DNA of 64,000 nucleotides from Rosa chinensis (GCF_002994745.2 NC_037094.1:6370001-6434000); one strand, 5' to 3'; counted from the first letter of the stretch, positions 1-12,917 are shown. Notes: generated by a model from the letters alone, not told the origin. Translations and numbers: made by a program.

Positions 1-1148
1 TTATATCGTCGTCATGTTTGAAACTTTGAACTCAGACTTTAGAATTGGGGAGCTTTGAAAGTTCATAACACTCTGAAAATTATCAGGTTAGGTTAGCAAA
101 AATTGGGTTAGCAGAGAGATATATTAGTAGCATCACCTAATACATAAGCATATGAGAAAGAAATATTTGTAATATACAAAGAAGTATAACTGTATATATA
201 CATAAAATTTCATATGATCACTAGTAATTTGAATGGTTTAAACTCATATTTGTAGATTTAATGGTTATAATAAAGAGTTTCATCAAGTTTTTCTATTGGA
301 ATCTCAAAATATACTCACTTGACCTTCTATGCTTTTTACACCTCCTATCAAATTTTCAAATACTAAATTTACTCACTAAAGTTCCTCAAATAATCTCACT
401 CATATAATTTGCAAGCATACTATTATCTTTAAAATAAAAAAACTTATTCATTTCAATGATTTAATTACTCTATAAATCTTAATTACATATCCATTCCTTA
501 ATCAAACAATATAAATATCTTTTTCAATTAAAAAAAATCAAATACAAGGTATTGAGTTTCAAAAATTAATTTCTAATTAACAAGAAAATAACATGAACTA
601 TTCTGTGGTTTTTTTGTTAAAAAAAAAAACCTTTTTTTTTTCTGTTTTAGCTGTGCAAAAAAAGAAGATTAATCAATTTTTCTGAATGTTTATTTTATTT
701 TCTCTTTTTTTTTATACCTCATGGTTAATTATTTAAATATTTGTTTAGTTTTTTTAATTGCTAGCTCATTTTTTGTTTTGTTTGCAAATATAATAGATAG
801 ACTTATATTTAGGTCATAATATGATTTATTTTGTTTTCCTTCACCAATACGCATTCATCGTGTATATCATACATTTTTAATCATAATCATAGTTTTAATT
901 ATTATTAAATCTGTATAAATGCTTTAATGAGTATGTAGTGAAATTGAAAAATGAAAATAAATAAGGAAAATAATAAATAATACAATCTAGTATTATTGAA
1001 TTGGAAAGTCTAGAGAAAATCAATATAATATTTTTTTTTGGTATAATTATTGTCCTTAATAGTCATTTTATAGTAGGTTATATATGTCATTTAATAATTC
1101 ATAATAGAGTGAAGTCAAGTGAGCATATTTGGAGGTCCCAATAAAAAT
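1..1148. other. AT-rich intergenic sequence
   Basis: Low-complexity A/T-rich sequence with many homopolymer runs. I see no ORF with family character, no RNA gene and no clear terminal repeats. Confidence 0.6.
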
Positions 1149-1649
1149 TAGGGCTGTCAATGGGTCGTGTCGGGTTGGGTTCGTGTCGGGTCAAGGTATT
1201 TGTCGTGTCGCAAGATATAGACTTAAACCTAACCTATTTAATAATCGTGTCAAAAATTTAAACTCAAACCCAGCCTATTTATTAAACGGGTTACCCGTTT
1301 CCAACCCGCTTAACCCATTTAATAAATAGGTCGTGTTTTGTTAGATAAAATGACTCATTTAAGCATTAACAATGGGACCCATTTAACTAAAAAATATATA
1401 AAAATTGATAAATTCACTAAAAACTCCACAAGATGAAAAATATAAATAATTATATATAATTTATAAATAATTAAAAAGCGAAATATTTCAAATTGTCTAA
1501 TCCTATGATCAAATACTCCAAACGTCCAAAATTTCAAGAAGAAACATAGCACAATCTGGTTATACGGATTCACTTCGTGTTGGCGGGTTGACCCACCACC
1601 GACCCGCTTTATTTCGTGCGGGTTTCGAGTCGTGTTAACAGCCAATGCA

Positions 1650-2280
1650 CACTGATTTTAATCATACTGATTTATATGAGCTACAGATATCAGTATGAAT
1701 GATTATTTTAGACAGATATCCGTGTGAAAGATTAACTGACACAGATATCTGTATCTAATATGCTAAATTGGGCCCACATGAATATTTATTATAATTGTAT
1801 GTACATATATGTGTATAAATAAAGAAGACCCACAGATATCTGTGAAAGATGTTAAATTAGTATTTGTTAACTCACACTGATTGACTTATATCTATGACTA
1901 TAACTATATACACAGAAATCTGTATGTAATAAAATTAACAAATTGAGATTTCAATCTCGAAATAAATTGTATTTACTGACATCTGTGTAAATAAGATAAT
2001 ATTCACTGATATTTATGTGAAAACATGGACTGATATCCGTGTGATTAAGATAATATTCACTGATATCCGTTTGAAATTATTTTCACTGATATCCGTGTGA
2101 AACATTCAATGACAACCGTGTGAATAAGATATTTTCACTGACATCTGTGTGAAAATATGGACTAATATCCATGTGATTAAGAAGATAACATTCACTGACA
2201 TCCGTGTGAATAAGATATTTTCACAGATATCTGTGTGAATAAGATAATTTTTACTGATGCCTGTATTTATTTGTACTTAT
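1650..2280. repeat. Array of quasi-palindromic CACTGATATCCGTGTGA repeats
   Basis: The motif (T)CACTGATATCYGTGTGAA and shorter forms such as CAGATATCTGTGTGAAT recur many times, often joined by TAAGATAA. Each copy is partly self-complementary (GATATC core flanked by CAC and GTG). Fits the subterminal repeat zone of a CACTA-type element. Confidence 0.65.
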
Positions 2281-4098
2281 CACTTATCACTTCATTTTTG
2301 ATTTTTTCCAGATAAGAAAAAACAAGATCGACTAGAATGGCTTCTTCTGCTCTTCAATTAAGAGTAGTATTATCGTATCTCTAGGCTTCGTTTCTCTTTA
2401 CCAAGGATTAAATACTTTTCTTTCTATATAAGTTTCCAGATTCTTTTTATCTTATTTATTATACGACTCGATGCATGGTGTTATCAGAAGACGAAAAGAA
2501 GAAAAAAAACTGAGCCATTCTAGCCGATCTTCTTCTCTCATGTATCCATTTCAACATTCACAGCTGAAAATCCTAGCTATCTTCCCATTCATTTACAATT
2601 ATGCACACTGTATAAGACATTTCCATAAACACCAGCCTCCTTTAGCCACCATAGATTTCAGATCTAGATCGAAAACAACACGCATCCTCAACGGAAGCTC
2701 CATGGCTTGAGGGGATGAAAACAAAGGCTAGTGGCATGGCTCTATGGTTGGGGTTTGGCTCAGGGATGGAAGTTGGTGGCTTCTGCTTGGATCGTGGCTG
2801 AGTTAACAGATCTGATTCTTCTCTTTGTCGATCGTGGGTGGGAGCTGGAATGGACCTCTGGCGTGGTGCGATTTGCCTGTAGGGCTCGATTTGCCTGCTT
2901 TTGCAGGTTTCTCGGCTAAGGATGGTTGCTTGGCGGTGGCTGGGTTCTCGTTTTCATGGAAGTGACGAACCCAGTGGGGTTACGATTCTTCTTAGAGTTC
3001 GATCTCAGACGCCGGCCAGGTTCTTGTGTGGTTGGGTTTGTGGTGTGTCGGTGCTGTGGCGTTGGGATGCGTTGCGGCGGCCGGGCGGTGCAAGGTGGAG
3101 GGTCAAACTTTATCCTCACCTGCACTTCATGGAAAGTCTTCTGCATAACATTATGAATATTGTGTTGATCTTCAATTTAAAGTATGCTTTCATTATTTTC
3201 TTCTTTTACAATGATCAGTTGGCATCCTCCGGATTCGTCTACTAGTTTCTAACCTATTCTCAGATCTGTGTTTGTTTCAAGTTTGGATTTTGAGTGATGA
3301 CTTAGATCTTGTTGATCGGTTGCAGGTATTTTACCCAAGCAATAGTGAATCGGTTCCAGGTGTATTTTACTGCCATAGAAATTGGATTTATTTCCTTTGT
3401 TGCAATTGATATATATGATGTCATGATCATGGGTTGTTTCTTAAGCACAGGTAGCTTCTCTGGGCACCAGGCTTCTTTCTTTGAGCACCATCCCTGGCTC
3501 AGCATTTTTTTTCCCTACTCTATTTTTAAGTAGTGCAGCTGCCCTTATTTGCATTTGGTTTATCCTAATATTGGTTTTGCATTCCAATGATTGTTATTTG
3601 GAAAAACTTGGAGCAATGTGAATTGTAATTTGTAATTGTATATTGTATGAAAAATTATATTTTGGAATTACAAAGAACCTTTGATTGAATTTAATGTTTA
3701 AGTTTGATGGGTTTGATTTAGGTTTGCTCGGGTAATTTGCTGTAAATTTGTATGATTACAGTAGTAATTTTTTTTTTACTGTAACATAAGCCTTTGCACA
3801 GATTTTAATTATCTGTGTGATTATTCTAATGTTCACACTGATTTTTTGAAGATAAATTTTATATAAAAATTTAATTTATAAATTCATCTCATGTGAGATA
3901 AAGGTGGGTCCCACAACAAATTCCACACTGATTTTTCTGTCTATTGGGAGAGACCAAAGACCACGGGATCAAATGGAACAGACACAACATCTGTGAGTGT
4001 AGGGGTAGGTATTGGGCTTCCCATACTGATATCAGTAACTAATAGAGGTTATACCTACTGATTACAATCAGTGGGTATAGACAATTTTGCTGGTAGTG
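1650..4098. mobile_element. CACTA-like non-autonomous element (right end at 4098)
   Basis: The right end reads CTGGTAGTG, the complement of a CACTACCAG terminus, as in CACTA (En/Spm) elements. Both flanks of the interior carry dense short subterminal repeats built on CACTGATATCNGTGTGA (1650-2280, and more loosely 3795-4080), also typical of CACTA elements. A matching CACTA left end is not visible, so the left boundary is approximate and may be truncated. The interior (2470-3250) is more GC-rich, with short open frames but no recognisable transposase; it may be captured host sequence. Confidence 0.45.
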
Positions 4099-4150
4099 TA
4101 TTGGGTCGTATCTGAATTGACAGCCCTAATAGAAACACTCATAATAAATT

Positions 4151-5532
4151 GGATTAAATACTGTTTAGTCCTTGAACTTTTATCCAAAAAACACTTCAGT
4201 CCTTCGCTTTTTAATTTCACACGTTTAGTCCTTGTACTCTTCAATTTTGGACCAATAGGTCCCTTCCGTTACTTTCTGTCCAAAATCTCGGTTAAATGGC
4301 TGACATGTCAATCCATTTGCGCTAAAATCTCGATTATACCCTCACATTTTTTCTAATATTTATTTTTTCTTTCTCTATTTTTCTTTTCTTTTCTGCTTTC
4401 TCTTCTTCTTCCAGCTCCACGAAATCTCCTCCCCAATCTACATCGACGTCCGCCTTCCCCTCCGCACTTTCCCGGCCATTACCTTGTTCGTCATGTCTTA
4501 TATTCACCATTTTGAAATTGCTTTCTTCCTCTTGTTTCTGGTCCAGCCTGGTTTCGGTGGTTAGAGACTCTCCTTCCCTCAACATCTTCCTCTGCGGCAT
4601 CCCCTACACTGCCCTCCCCATTCGCCACCTGCATCATCACCTCCCATAAACAAAGAAAACAAAGGCAAGCCATATAACCCCACAAGTTCATCCCCAACTC
4701 CAAATCACAAGTTTCAGAAACAGAAAATCAAAGGCAAGCCATATACCCACCCCAAAATCAAATCCCCTATAATTCCTAATACCCAACTCTTCGGATGCTA
4801 TTTTCCTTCTCCCTCCGATCACCGATTTCTGAGCAAAATACAGAGGAGGAGGAGGTTGAGGCTGACGGTAGCCAAGGCGGTGGAGGACAAGCTCGATGAG
4901 GAGATCGCAGCCCTAGATCGGGTGGACGAGGACGTTGGGTCAACGTGAGAAATAGCTGCAGATCTGCAACCAAAATTACACAAGTTGAGTTCCTCTTCTG
5001 CAGCGCCCTATTCAAGCTGGGTTCCTCTTCTACGGCGCCATCACCGTCGCTCAGCCCTCTTCTGTTGGCAGGATCTAATGATGCAGAAGAGGCGGTCTGA
5101 AGTTGGAGAATGGGCTTGGAGGATAGAGGTGTAGTAGTGGTGGGGCAACATGGAGGCGTCGGTTTTTCCGGCCATTGAGAAGGGTTCGCAAGTGTTGCCA
5201 ATCGAGGGAGGTCAGAGATGGACTTTGGAGAGAGCTATGGGGATGGGTTAGGGGTGGTGGAGGTCGCGAGGATGGAGGGAGAAGAGATAAACAGAAAGAA
5301 GAAAAAAAATTAAAATTAAAAAAAAAAAAAAAAGGAAACGGGGGTATAATCAACATTTTGAGGCGGAATGAATGCAACGTCAGCGATTTAACGACGATTT
5401 TGGACGGAGAGTAACGGAAGGGATCTATTGGTCCAAAATTGAAGAGTACAAGGACTAAACGTGTGAAATTAGAAAGCGAATGACTGAAGTGTTTTTTGGG
5501 TAAAAGTTCAAGGACTAAACAGTATTTAATCC
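4151..5532. mobile_element. Mutator-like element (MULE), non-autonomous
   Basis: The element has long inverted ends: GGATTAAATACTGTTTAGTCC at the left matches the complement of the right end, and similarity continues for about 150 bp. It is flanked by a perfect 9-bp duplication TAATAAATT (4142-4150 and 5533-5541), the Mutator hallmark. The interior is GC-richer, with open frames on the minus strand (4776-5201 and 5075-5377) that match no family I know. This is a possible Pack-MULE cargo. No MULE transposase is visible. Confidence 0.85.
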
Positions 5533-5743
5533 TAATAAATTTGTAGACATTTCAAAAAAAAAAAAAACTTGTAGATGAGAAATATGAAATCTGACTCTAA
5601 ACTCCTTTTTTTTTTGTAAAATTTAATTCGGATCAACATTCAATCCATTTACAAATGTAATCGGCATATATAAGAATTTTGTTTAATTTATTTTTTAGTC
5701 AAACAGACAAGAAATCATGGCGGAAAAAAAAAAAACATAGATC

Positions 5744-5961
5744 TGTTCAAGTAAACCCTAATTTGTGTTTGACCCAAACTCTAGGTTACTTGACCTAGTG
5801 GTAATATGGTTAAATTAGAATGATCTAGATTCTTATTCAATGTACGATTACTTTCCTTGTATGATTGAGATTCTATATATTGTAATCTTCTATATAAAAA
5901 GGCCCCTATTATCAATGAGAATACACAGCAGATTCATCTCAATTTCAGTTTCTCTACAACA
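5744..5961 (+). repeat. Copia left LTR (218 bp)
   Basis: Begins TGTTCAAG and ends CTACAACA. It carries a TATATAAAA box at 5891-5899. Compared with the right LTR it lacks about 38 bp between the GGTTACTTGA and CCTAGTGGTAA motifs. Confidence 0.92.
5891..5899 (+). promoter_or_regulatory. LTR TATA box
   Basis: TATATAAAA in the left LTR, with the equivalent TATATAAA at 12112-12119 in the right LTR. The position, about 60 bp before the LTR end, fits the retrotransposon promoter. Confidence 0.6.
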
Positions 5962-5980
5962 AGTTATCAGCACGAGCCCT
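5962..5980 (+). other. Copia primer-binding-like site
   Basis: The sequence just after the left LTR contains TTATCAGCACGAGC, which resembles the initiator-Met tRNA complementary sites (TGGTATCAGAGC type) of plant copia elements. The fit is imperfect. Confidence 0.45.
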
Positions 5981-6775
5981 AACCCTGACTTTAGAAACCA
6001 AAACCCCAGAAATTGATCAAGCTCCACTGGATTAGCATTGTCTGCGCTACTACTACCCCCGCAGCCCCTGCGTCGCAACTCAACGCTAACCCTACCAGGT
6101 TAGCCTCGGTGCTCTTGCAAGCCCTGCTTGCCTTCTGCCCTCTCGACCGTGACTCACCAGCGACACCGCAACCCTGTGACCTCAGTGTCACCGCAACTCG
6201 CCCGTGACCCAGCCACCTCGCTGCATCGCGACATTCTTGCAGCATCCTCGCGGCATCGCCGCTACTCCGCACCCCCGCGACACCGAACCCACGCCCGCAA
6301 CACTCCAGTGATGAGCCCGCAAACTCTTCCGCGACAATTTTGCGACCCCGGGAAACCCCCACGACCCCGCGACCATCTCTCTAGTCTGTTCGCCTAAAAC
6401 TGAAGCTCGCTCTGCAATCCAACGAGGTAAACTTTTCTAAAAGTTCCCGTTTTTTGAAGTTTTTCATTATTTTCTTCTTTTCTCGGGACTTGCAACCTCC
6501 CTTCTTCTACCCCCCCCCTTTCTTTATCATATGGGAGACCAAATTAAGCCGAACTGTGGGGGTTCGTGCTCACTCCAAGCTTGAAGCTTGTAGAGTTCTC
6601 CAAACTTAGAGTTTGTTGAGATAAAACGATCGACCGCAAACATCATTGTTTCGATCTAATCCAACCCCTCTTGGAATCAAATTTCTTGGAAGCGACTACG
6701 CTTAGAAATTTTATTTGTTTTCGTGGTAGCCTTTTTCGCTCCGAAACTAACCCTAATTTCTTGTTCTATTTCAGG

Positions 6776-7820
6776 ATGAGTAACCTGAACAAATTGGACT
6801 TTGCTCCATTGGGAACAACTGGCTCTGCATATCACAGGTGGTTTTGTGATATCCGCCAGCAACTCAAGGCCGATGGAATCTTGGATACGATTATAGAGCC
6901 TATCCAGGACATGCTAACTGTTGAGCAAGCTCAAGCTTTGGAAGCAAATAGAGCAGCCTTAGAGGCAAATAAGGCGAAAGCCATCATCCTAATGACTCGT
7001 CATATGGATGATTCGCTCCAGTACGAATGTATGAATGGAGAAGACCCCAGAAGGCTGTGGGTCTCACTCGAAGATAGATTTGGCAACATCCGTGACTCCC
7101 TGCTTCCTGACCTATAAGTGAGATGGCATAGCCTCCGCTTCTGTGATTTCAAGTCAGTTCTAGACTACAACTCGGAAGCACTTGGCATTAAATCCTTAAT
7201 GGAAGTCTGTGGTAAAGAGATCACAAATGCGATGTTGATTGAGAAGACTCTCTCTACTTTCCCCATCTCTGCACTGATGGTTGTTAAGAACTATCGAATC
7301 GATGTTACTGCAAGACGAATCACAAGGTTTCATGAGCTCATTGGAGCTATGAATGTCGCTGAAAAGCATGACAACATCCTTGTGAAGAACTATATAATTC
7401 GAGATCCGTGGGAACAGAGCATATTTCGGAATTCAATTATAGTCGCGCCCCAAAGAGAGGGCGCTAAGAGCGAAACCCTAATCTTAGGAATACATTTGGA
7501 CGTTCTAGTCCATATAATCGCTCTACTTGGGAAGGTAATCGCCAAAATAGGCCAACACGGAACCGAAGAGGTAAACGTGGAAAGAGAGAGGGAGGCAACG
7601 CCTCTGGCCATGTTGGTGGCGCCGCCAACACTAAGAGCCATCTAAATGACACTTTCAAAGCTCCTCAATCAATGGAGTTTGAGCAAAGAGATGTATGTTC
7701 TCGATGTGGAGTGTCTGATCATTTGGCACACATTTGTTGAGCTCGTGAAGAAATTGTCACCGCCTACAAAGCATATTGTGAAGCAAGAGAAACTCACTAT
7801 ATGGAACAAGAAGATCAAGA
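6776..7820 (+). pseudogene. Copia gag (capsid/nucleocapsid) pseudogene
   Basis: Starts at ATG 6776 (MSNLNKLDFAPLGTTG), a typical copia Gag start. It reads through a Gag-like region to an in-frame TAA at 7115-7117, where a related element would probably have Lys; the same frame then continues (VRWHSLRFCDFKSV) to 7645. The nucleocapsid zinc knuckle lies in another frame at 7696-7737 with pattern CX2CX4HX4C, followed directly by TGA. So at least one nonsense change and one frameshift separate the parts. In an intact element, Gag would package the RNA. Confidence 0.85.
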
Positions 7821-8239
7821 AGATGATCTAGAGTGAAGGGTTGAAGACTACAAATCTGGCTGGGATCAATATATCGCCAATTCTGTTTAAGTCTTTATTT
7901 TACCAAGAGATGTAATAGGCAATTGCCATATATTTTTGTAGTAAATGTCAATGGTTTAGCTTTTCTTCAAAGCAGGCTCACTCAAAGTAAGTGTGATGTC
8001 TAGGAAGGTTATGACATTAGTGGTACTTAAGCGAGCCTTGCTACACCGACATCTCTCTACTTACCGGGTCACATTTATTTTGGAATTACCGAAAGAAGTT
8101 AGACGACTACCATTGTTTTGCATTAGCTATCATTTTGGATTAGATTTTATTTAGTCAAAGAGACAATGATGTAACTCCGTTGACTTATGAATAAATTTTC
8201 GAGTTCTTTATGACTCCATTTTGATTCTGAGCATATGAC

Positions 8240-11200
8240 TTTTGTGACTACGATGGTTGGGCCATCAGTATTAATTCAAGGACATGGAATAGCCCAAGTT
8301 CCACTTGCCAAATGGCACCTTAATTACTGTCACAGAAACTCTCTACGCTTCTAGGGCGAATCACACCTATGAATAGCCGACGGATTCAATGCAAAAATGT
8401 CTGTAGAGAACGGAAATGAGTTCCTTTGGAATACCTCTAATGATTGCGAACAAAGGGGCATCTTAGAGAAGTGTATGTATCTCTCTAGTAGACTTTATGT
8501 CACTATTCGAGCTATTAAATCCAATTAAGTTACGAGAGAAGATCTCTTGGATTTAGACACATATTGGCTTTGTCACGACAGGATAGGTCATCCTGGTCAT
8601 GATAATGATGATTCGTCTACTAAAGACTTCACATGGACATCATTTCTTTCAAGCAAAACGAAGCATGAATCAAATGTTGATTTCTGGACTAAGTGTAACC
8701 GACGCAGCTGCCGAGGGCACCGCCTCCGTCCACCACCAGCTTAGGGCTGGCGCAATCCCTATCCATAACGCCATGGATAGCGTCCATCATGGTGATGGCG
8801 CCCTAGGTGATGCTGCAATCACCAACTTGCTTCAAATAGCGTTTCAGATGTTCAGGCCTAACCAAAATACTCATTGGTTGCTTCTAAAGCCTCTCGCTCG
8901 TTTTACAAAGCCCATTCCTTAGGGAAATCCTCTCGCTTGTTTTACAAAGCCCGTTCCTTAGGGAAATTAGGACTGAGACCGTCCTATGCAAAGGATATGA
9001 AAATACTCATTTTGTTCTTACATAGAATCCATGGGGATTCTGTAGATTGATTCAACCAACTTGCGAATGCTTAAATATTTCATGATGTTGGTTGATTCGC
9101 AAACAATCTGGTCACGTGTTGTGCCATTGTCCACCTATAAATGCTGCTTATGCTACACTCCTAGCACATATTATATGACAACGGGCTCACTCCCCAGATC
9201 ATCATATTCAATCAACTGGATTTGACTATGCTAGAGAGTTTACATCGAAAGACTTTCGATGGATATTGCAATGGGACTGATGTTGAACATCATATTCTCA
9301 TGTGCACACCCAAATGGTCTTGCGGAAACGACTACGATGATAGTCCGGACAATGGTAATGCGCACCAATCTCCTTATATCCGCTTGGGGTGATGCAATAT
9401 CGCATGCAGCTATGCTAATTCGTCTACGACCCACCGCCACTCAATGCACCTCTGCGTTATAGCTAGTGACTGGGTATAAGTATCGTACTTAAGCATATTT
9501 GAGTGAGCCATTTATGTCTCAATTGTACCGCCACATCGCTCTATGATGGGTCCTTACAGACGAATGGGCAACTACGTTGGATTTGAGACTCCAACAATCG
9601 TCCGCCACTTAATGCCCTTGCAAGCCGATCTCATTACCGCTAGATTTGCGGGTTGTCACTTTGATGAGATAGTTTTCCCGTCGTTAGGGGGAGATAAGAA
9701 CACCGATGTTCAGCAGGAACGATAGGAATTGTCGTGGCATGTCCCCATTATGTCTCATCTCGATCCCTGTTAAAGTGACGAGATCACACAAATATGCTGC
9801 AAACAAGCCTGCAAGGAAGGACGTCCCTGCGATAGGACGTAGCGCCACCCTACACGGAGGTAGGCATGGTGACAACACCAAAAAGAGTGGCACTCTGGTG
9901 TTACAGGCCATGACCCCAACTAGGATGCATGGGAGGCCCGTAGGTTCGAAAGACACTTTGGCACATTCCAATCCTTTGATCATCAAGACTCAAAATCCGT
10001 CACATGAGAATCTTCCGGGTTAGGGTTATCGTTGGGGGACGCCTCAACGTCAGAACCTATTCCCGAGAATATAGAGCTCTATGAAAATTACACTAGTGTA
10101 CTTGAGACGTGGGATAGAAACTCCATCATAATTGATGATGTAGTTGCGCATGAGTTTGTTGTGTCAGATGATATCGAACCTCGCTTCGTTGATGAATGAA
10201 TGCCAATGTAGAGAAATTTGGCCTAAATGGAAAGATGCAATCCAGGTTAAGATGGATTCTCTAACGAAGAGGAAGGTTTTCGAGCTAGTGATGCCAACAC
10301 CTCCTAACATTAAACCTTTTGACTAATGGGTCTTCGTTAGAAAGCGTAGTGAGAAAAAGAGATGTAATCTCGCCTTATGGCGCAAGGCTTCTCATAAAAC
10401 GCCCTGAAATCGACTACGATGAGACATGTTCTCTCGTAATGGATGTCATTGCACTCCACTACCCTGTCAGTTTGGTAGTTTCGGAATAACTGAACATGCA
10501 GCTTACAAATGTGGTCACTACGTATCTCTATAGGGATCTAGATACGGAATATATATGAAGGTTCATGGTGAACTTTATTTTACCATGTCAAGTGGCTCTA
10601 GACCACGGAACGCGTTTACAAAGAGGTTGAACACACTCGCTAAAATGACTACTTGATTAGGAAGGGATATGCCCACGCGTTTCCATAACAAGTTTCGGAT
10701 TCCATCACGGTTCATGTTGGACATGATCTTTATTAGAAGCCCTTAAAGAGTTAAGGGAAACCGCTGAACACTTGAAATCCGATTTTGAGATGAAGGATTA
10801 TGGGAGAATACGATTTTGTCTTAGTTTAGAACTTGAGCATCGTGTCGGTAGATGCTTAGTCATTTTGACAAGGTCAAACCTTCAAGCACCCCCATGATCG
10901 TCCGTAGTCTTGATCCTGAAAAGGATCCTCTTCGTCTGAAGGATGATGATGAAGATGTACTAGAGGCAGAAGTGCCTTACTTGAGTACAATAGGCGCATT
11001 ATTGTACTTAGCTCAATGCACAGGACCAGACATCTCGTTTACAGTGAACTTGTTAGCTAAGGTATAGCTCTGCGTCAATGCGACCCCATTTTGATTGGTG
11101 TAAAAGATATCTTTCAGTACTTGAGATGTACGATTGATATGGACTTGTTCTATCCCTACAGAGAGAAGATGGATTCGGACCCATCACACACCATAAATGC

Positions 11201-11660
11201 CGCCAACGCTGGCTTGCGTTCTCTATCCCCATCCCAAAATGATATTAGTGTTTTGGAAGGTTTTGCTGATGTTGGGTACCTCTCTGACCCACACAAAGGT
11301 CGCTCCCAAACTGGTTAAGTGTTCACCGTGGGAAAAGACAGTGATATCTTGGAGGTCTACGGAACAGACCATAGTCGCTATATCTTTGAACCATGCAGAG
11401 ATTATTGCTTTTCACGAAGTGGTTTGTGAATGTTTGTGGATTGGATCTATAATCACGCATGTTCGAACAATTGTGGTTTGAAGTCTACCACAGATGAGCC
11501 TACGAGCATTTAGGATAATGCTGCTTGTTTTGAACAAATGAAGCAAGGCTACATCAAAAGCGACAACACCAAGCATAATCAGCAACAGAAGCTCCTCAAA
11601 ATCAAAATGAACCAGGTTCGATCTGAGGACAATGTGGCAGACTTGTACTAAGTCATTGCC
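8240..11660 (+). pseudogene. Copia pol pseudogene (integrase, RT, RNase H remnants)
   Basis: Recognisable blocks occur in order, in shifting frames. The GAG-pre-integrase block is at about 8550-8660 (HDRIGHPGHD). The integrase core is at about 9210-9710, with an AREFTSKTF-like block, NGLAETT around the conserved Glu, and FPSLGGDKN at the end. Reverse transcriptase pieces lie at about 10200-11100 (WKDAIQVKMDSLTKRKVF, then VPYLSTIGALLYLAQCTGPDI). RNase H lies at about 11240-11480 (GFADVGYLSDPHKGRSQTG, VISWRSTEQTIVAIS). Each block is cut by stops or indels, so no functional polyprotein is possible. Confidence 0.88.
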
Positions 11661-11902
11661 TAAATCCACGTTCGAGAAACATGTGGCAAGAATTGGCTTC
11701 TGGAAATTATCTGAACTCCCATGATCGTAGTCATCAGGGGGAGACACAGACATCATGGGGAGATGTCTACATGTTCACCTCGAAACGTGAAGGGTGTGTT
11801 GTGCTCTTTTTCCCCTTCGACCGAGGTTATTTTTGTCCCACTGGGTTTTTATTCCTCGGCAAGGTTTTTAACGAGGCAACAAGAGAAGCACCGCGTTTGG
11901 GC

Positions 11903-11916
11903 AACACAAGGGGGAG
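11903..11916 (+). other. Copia polypurine tract
   Basis: The sequence CAAGGGGGAG lies immediately before the TGTTCAAG start of the right LTR. It is the expected plus-strand primer site. Confidence 0.7.
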
Positions 11917-12172
11917 TGTTCAAGTAAACCCTAATTTGTGTTTGGCCCAAAATCTAGGTTACTTGAGTTTTATAACCTAGTAAACCCTAAACTAGGTCAA
12001 GTAACCTAGTGGTAATAGGGTTAAATTAGAAGGATCTAGATTTTTATTCAATGTACGATTACTTTCCTTGTATGATTAAGATTTTACACATTGTAATCCT
12101 CTATATAAAGAGGCCTCTATTATCAATGAGAATACACAGCAAATTCCTCTCAATTTCAATTTCTCTACAACA
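11917..12172 (+). repeat. Copia right LTR (256 bp)
   Basis: Same termini as the left LTR. It keeps a segment absent from the left LTR with an imperfect palindrome: AGGTTACTTGA near 11956 is the reverse complement of TCAAGTAACCT near 12007. Confidence 0.92.
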
Positions 12173-12177
12173 AGATC

Positions 12178-12908
12178 ATAAATATACTACTATATTTAGC
12201 TAGCTAGTCAAAAGACATAAACATGTCCCATATATTAAGAGGAGTGAAGGGGCTCGTCAAAGTTCATTAGGTTTTGGGTGTCCTAACCAACTTATATTGT
12301 GCATTTAGAAACCTAAAAGTAAAAAGGTAAGGCGTCAACCTCATGAACCACGACTGCCAGCGTGTTCATACCACCACCATTGAGCAAGCCCCAATCACCC
12401 TCTCCATCTTCCTCAGTCGTCTCTAATACTATTTGCATATATAGACGACTAATTTCTATCTTAATCAAGTAATTAAAAGCGCTACAAGTTTGTTGCAGGG
12501 GAATTGATTTATCAACTACATGTATATCGAGAAGGCCACGCCTCATCCACACAGGCCCATATTATTTTATGCAAACCCTATCCCATGCATGCATATCTGT
12601 AGGTTCAAAATTTTTACAGGCCATGCTCTACATGTTCTACTAGCAAGTCATTTCTCAGTCAGCTAGCTAAAATTTAATCTTTGAAGATGAGTGAGCATTG
12701 GTTTTATATCTGTAAATTCAGTACTTGGCCGATCATTTAAAAAATTTATATGTGATGGTATGGTATATAGTATCTCAAAATTCTAAGAATGCTGCAAATT
12801 ATGCAACTGGATCGGGCTATAAGACTTTTAAGGGCAGGGTTGCAGTTGAATCCAGGCCCAAGAAAATAAAGATAATAGATGGGGTATTGAGCTCATGATC
12901 TTGGTTAA
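12178..12908. other. Intergenic sequence
   Basis: No gene or clear repeat structure is seen. A short minus-strand open frame at 12313-12552 has no family character. Confidence 0.5.
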
Positions 12909-12917
12909 TTAAGGTCA

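Larger units (their letters stand above)
1149..4128. mobile_element. hAT-like composite element with TAGGGCTGTCAAT termini
   Basis: The left end TAGGGCTGTCAAT and the right end ATTGACAGCCCTA form a perfect 13-bp inverted repeat. The flanking 8-mers ataaaaat and atagaaac match at 6 of 8 positions, which fits an aged hAT-type 8-bp target duplication. The first 500 bp are rich in GGGTCGTGTCGGG-like and CGGGTT/AACCCG motifs, and a second near-terminus (GTTAACAGCC, about 1634-1643) suggests that a complete short hAT MITE forms the left part. The middle is a different, CACTA-like element. No transposase is readable. The unit could be one composite or two abutting insertions. Confidence 0.55.
5744..12172 (+). 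mobile_element. Ty1/copia LTR retrotransposon, structurally complete, coding-dead
   Basis: Two LTRs (TGTTCAAG...CTACAACA) flank degenerate gag and pol in the copia order: gag, zinc knuckle, integrase, reverse transcriptase, RNase H. A perfect 5-bp target duplication AGATC lies at 5739-5743 and 12173-12177. A primer-binding-like site follows the left LTR, and a purine tract precedes the right one. The genes carry many stops and frameshifts, so this copy cannot encode its own proteins. The LTRs differ by substitutions and a 38-bp indel, so it is not a recent insertion. Confidence 0.93.

Noticed and set aside
1650..2280. CRISPR-like spaced repeat array
   Set aside because: Spacing is irregular and the units are palindromic; the setting is a plant transposon, so subterminal repeats explain it.
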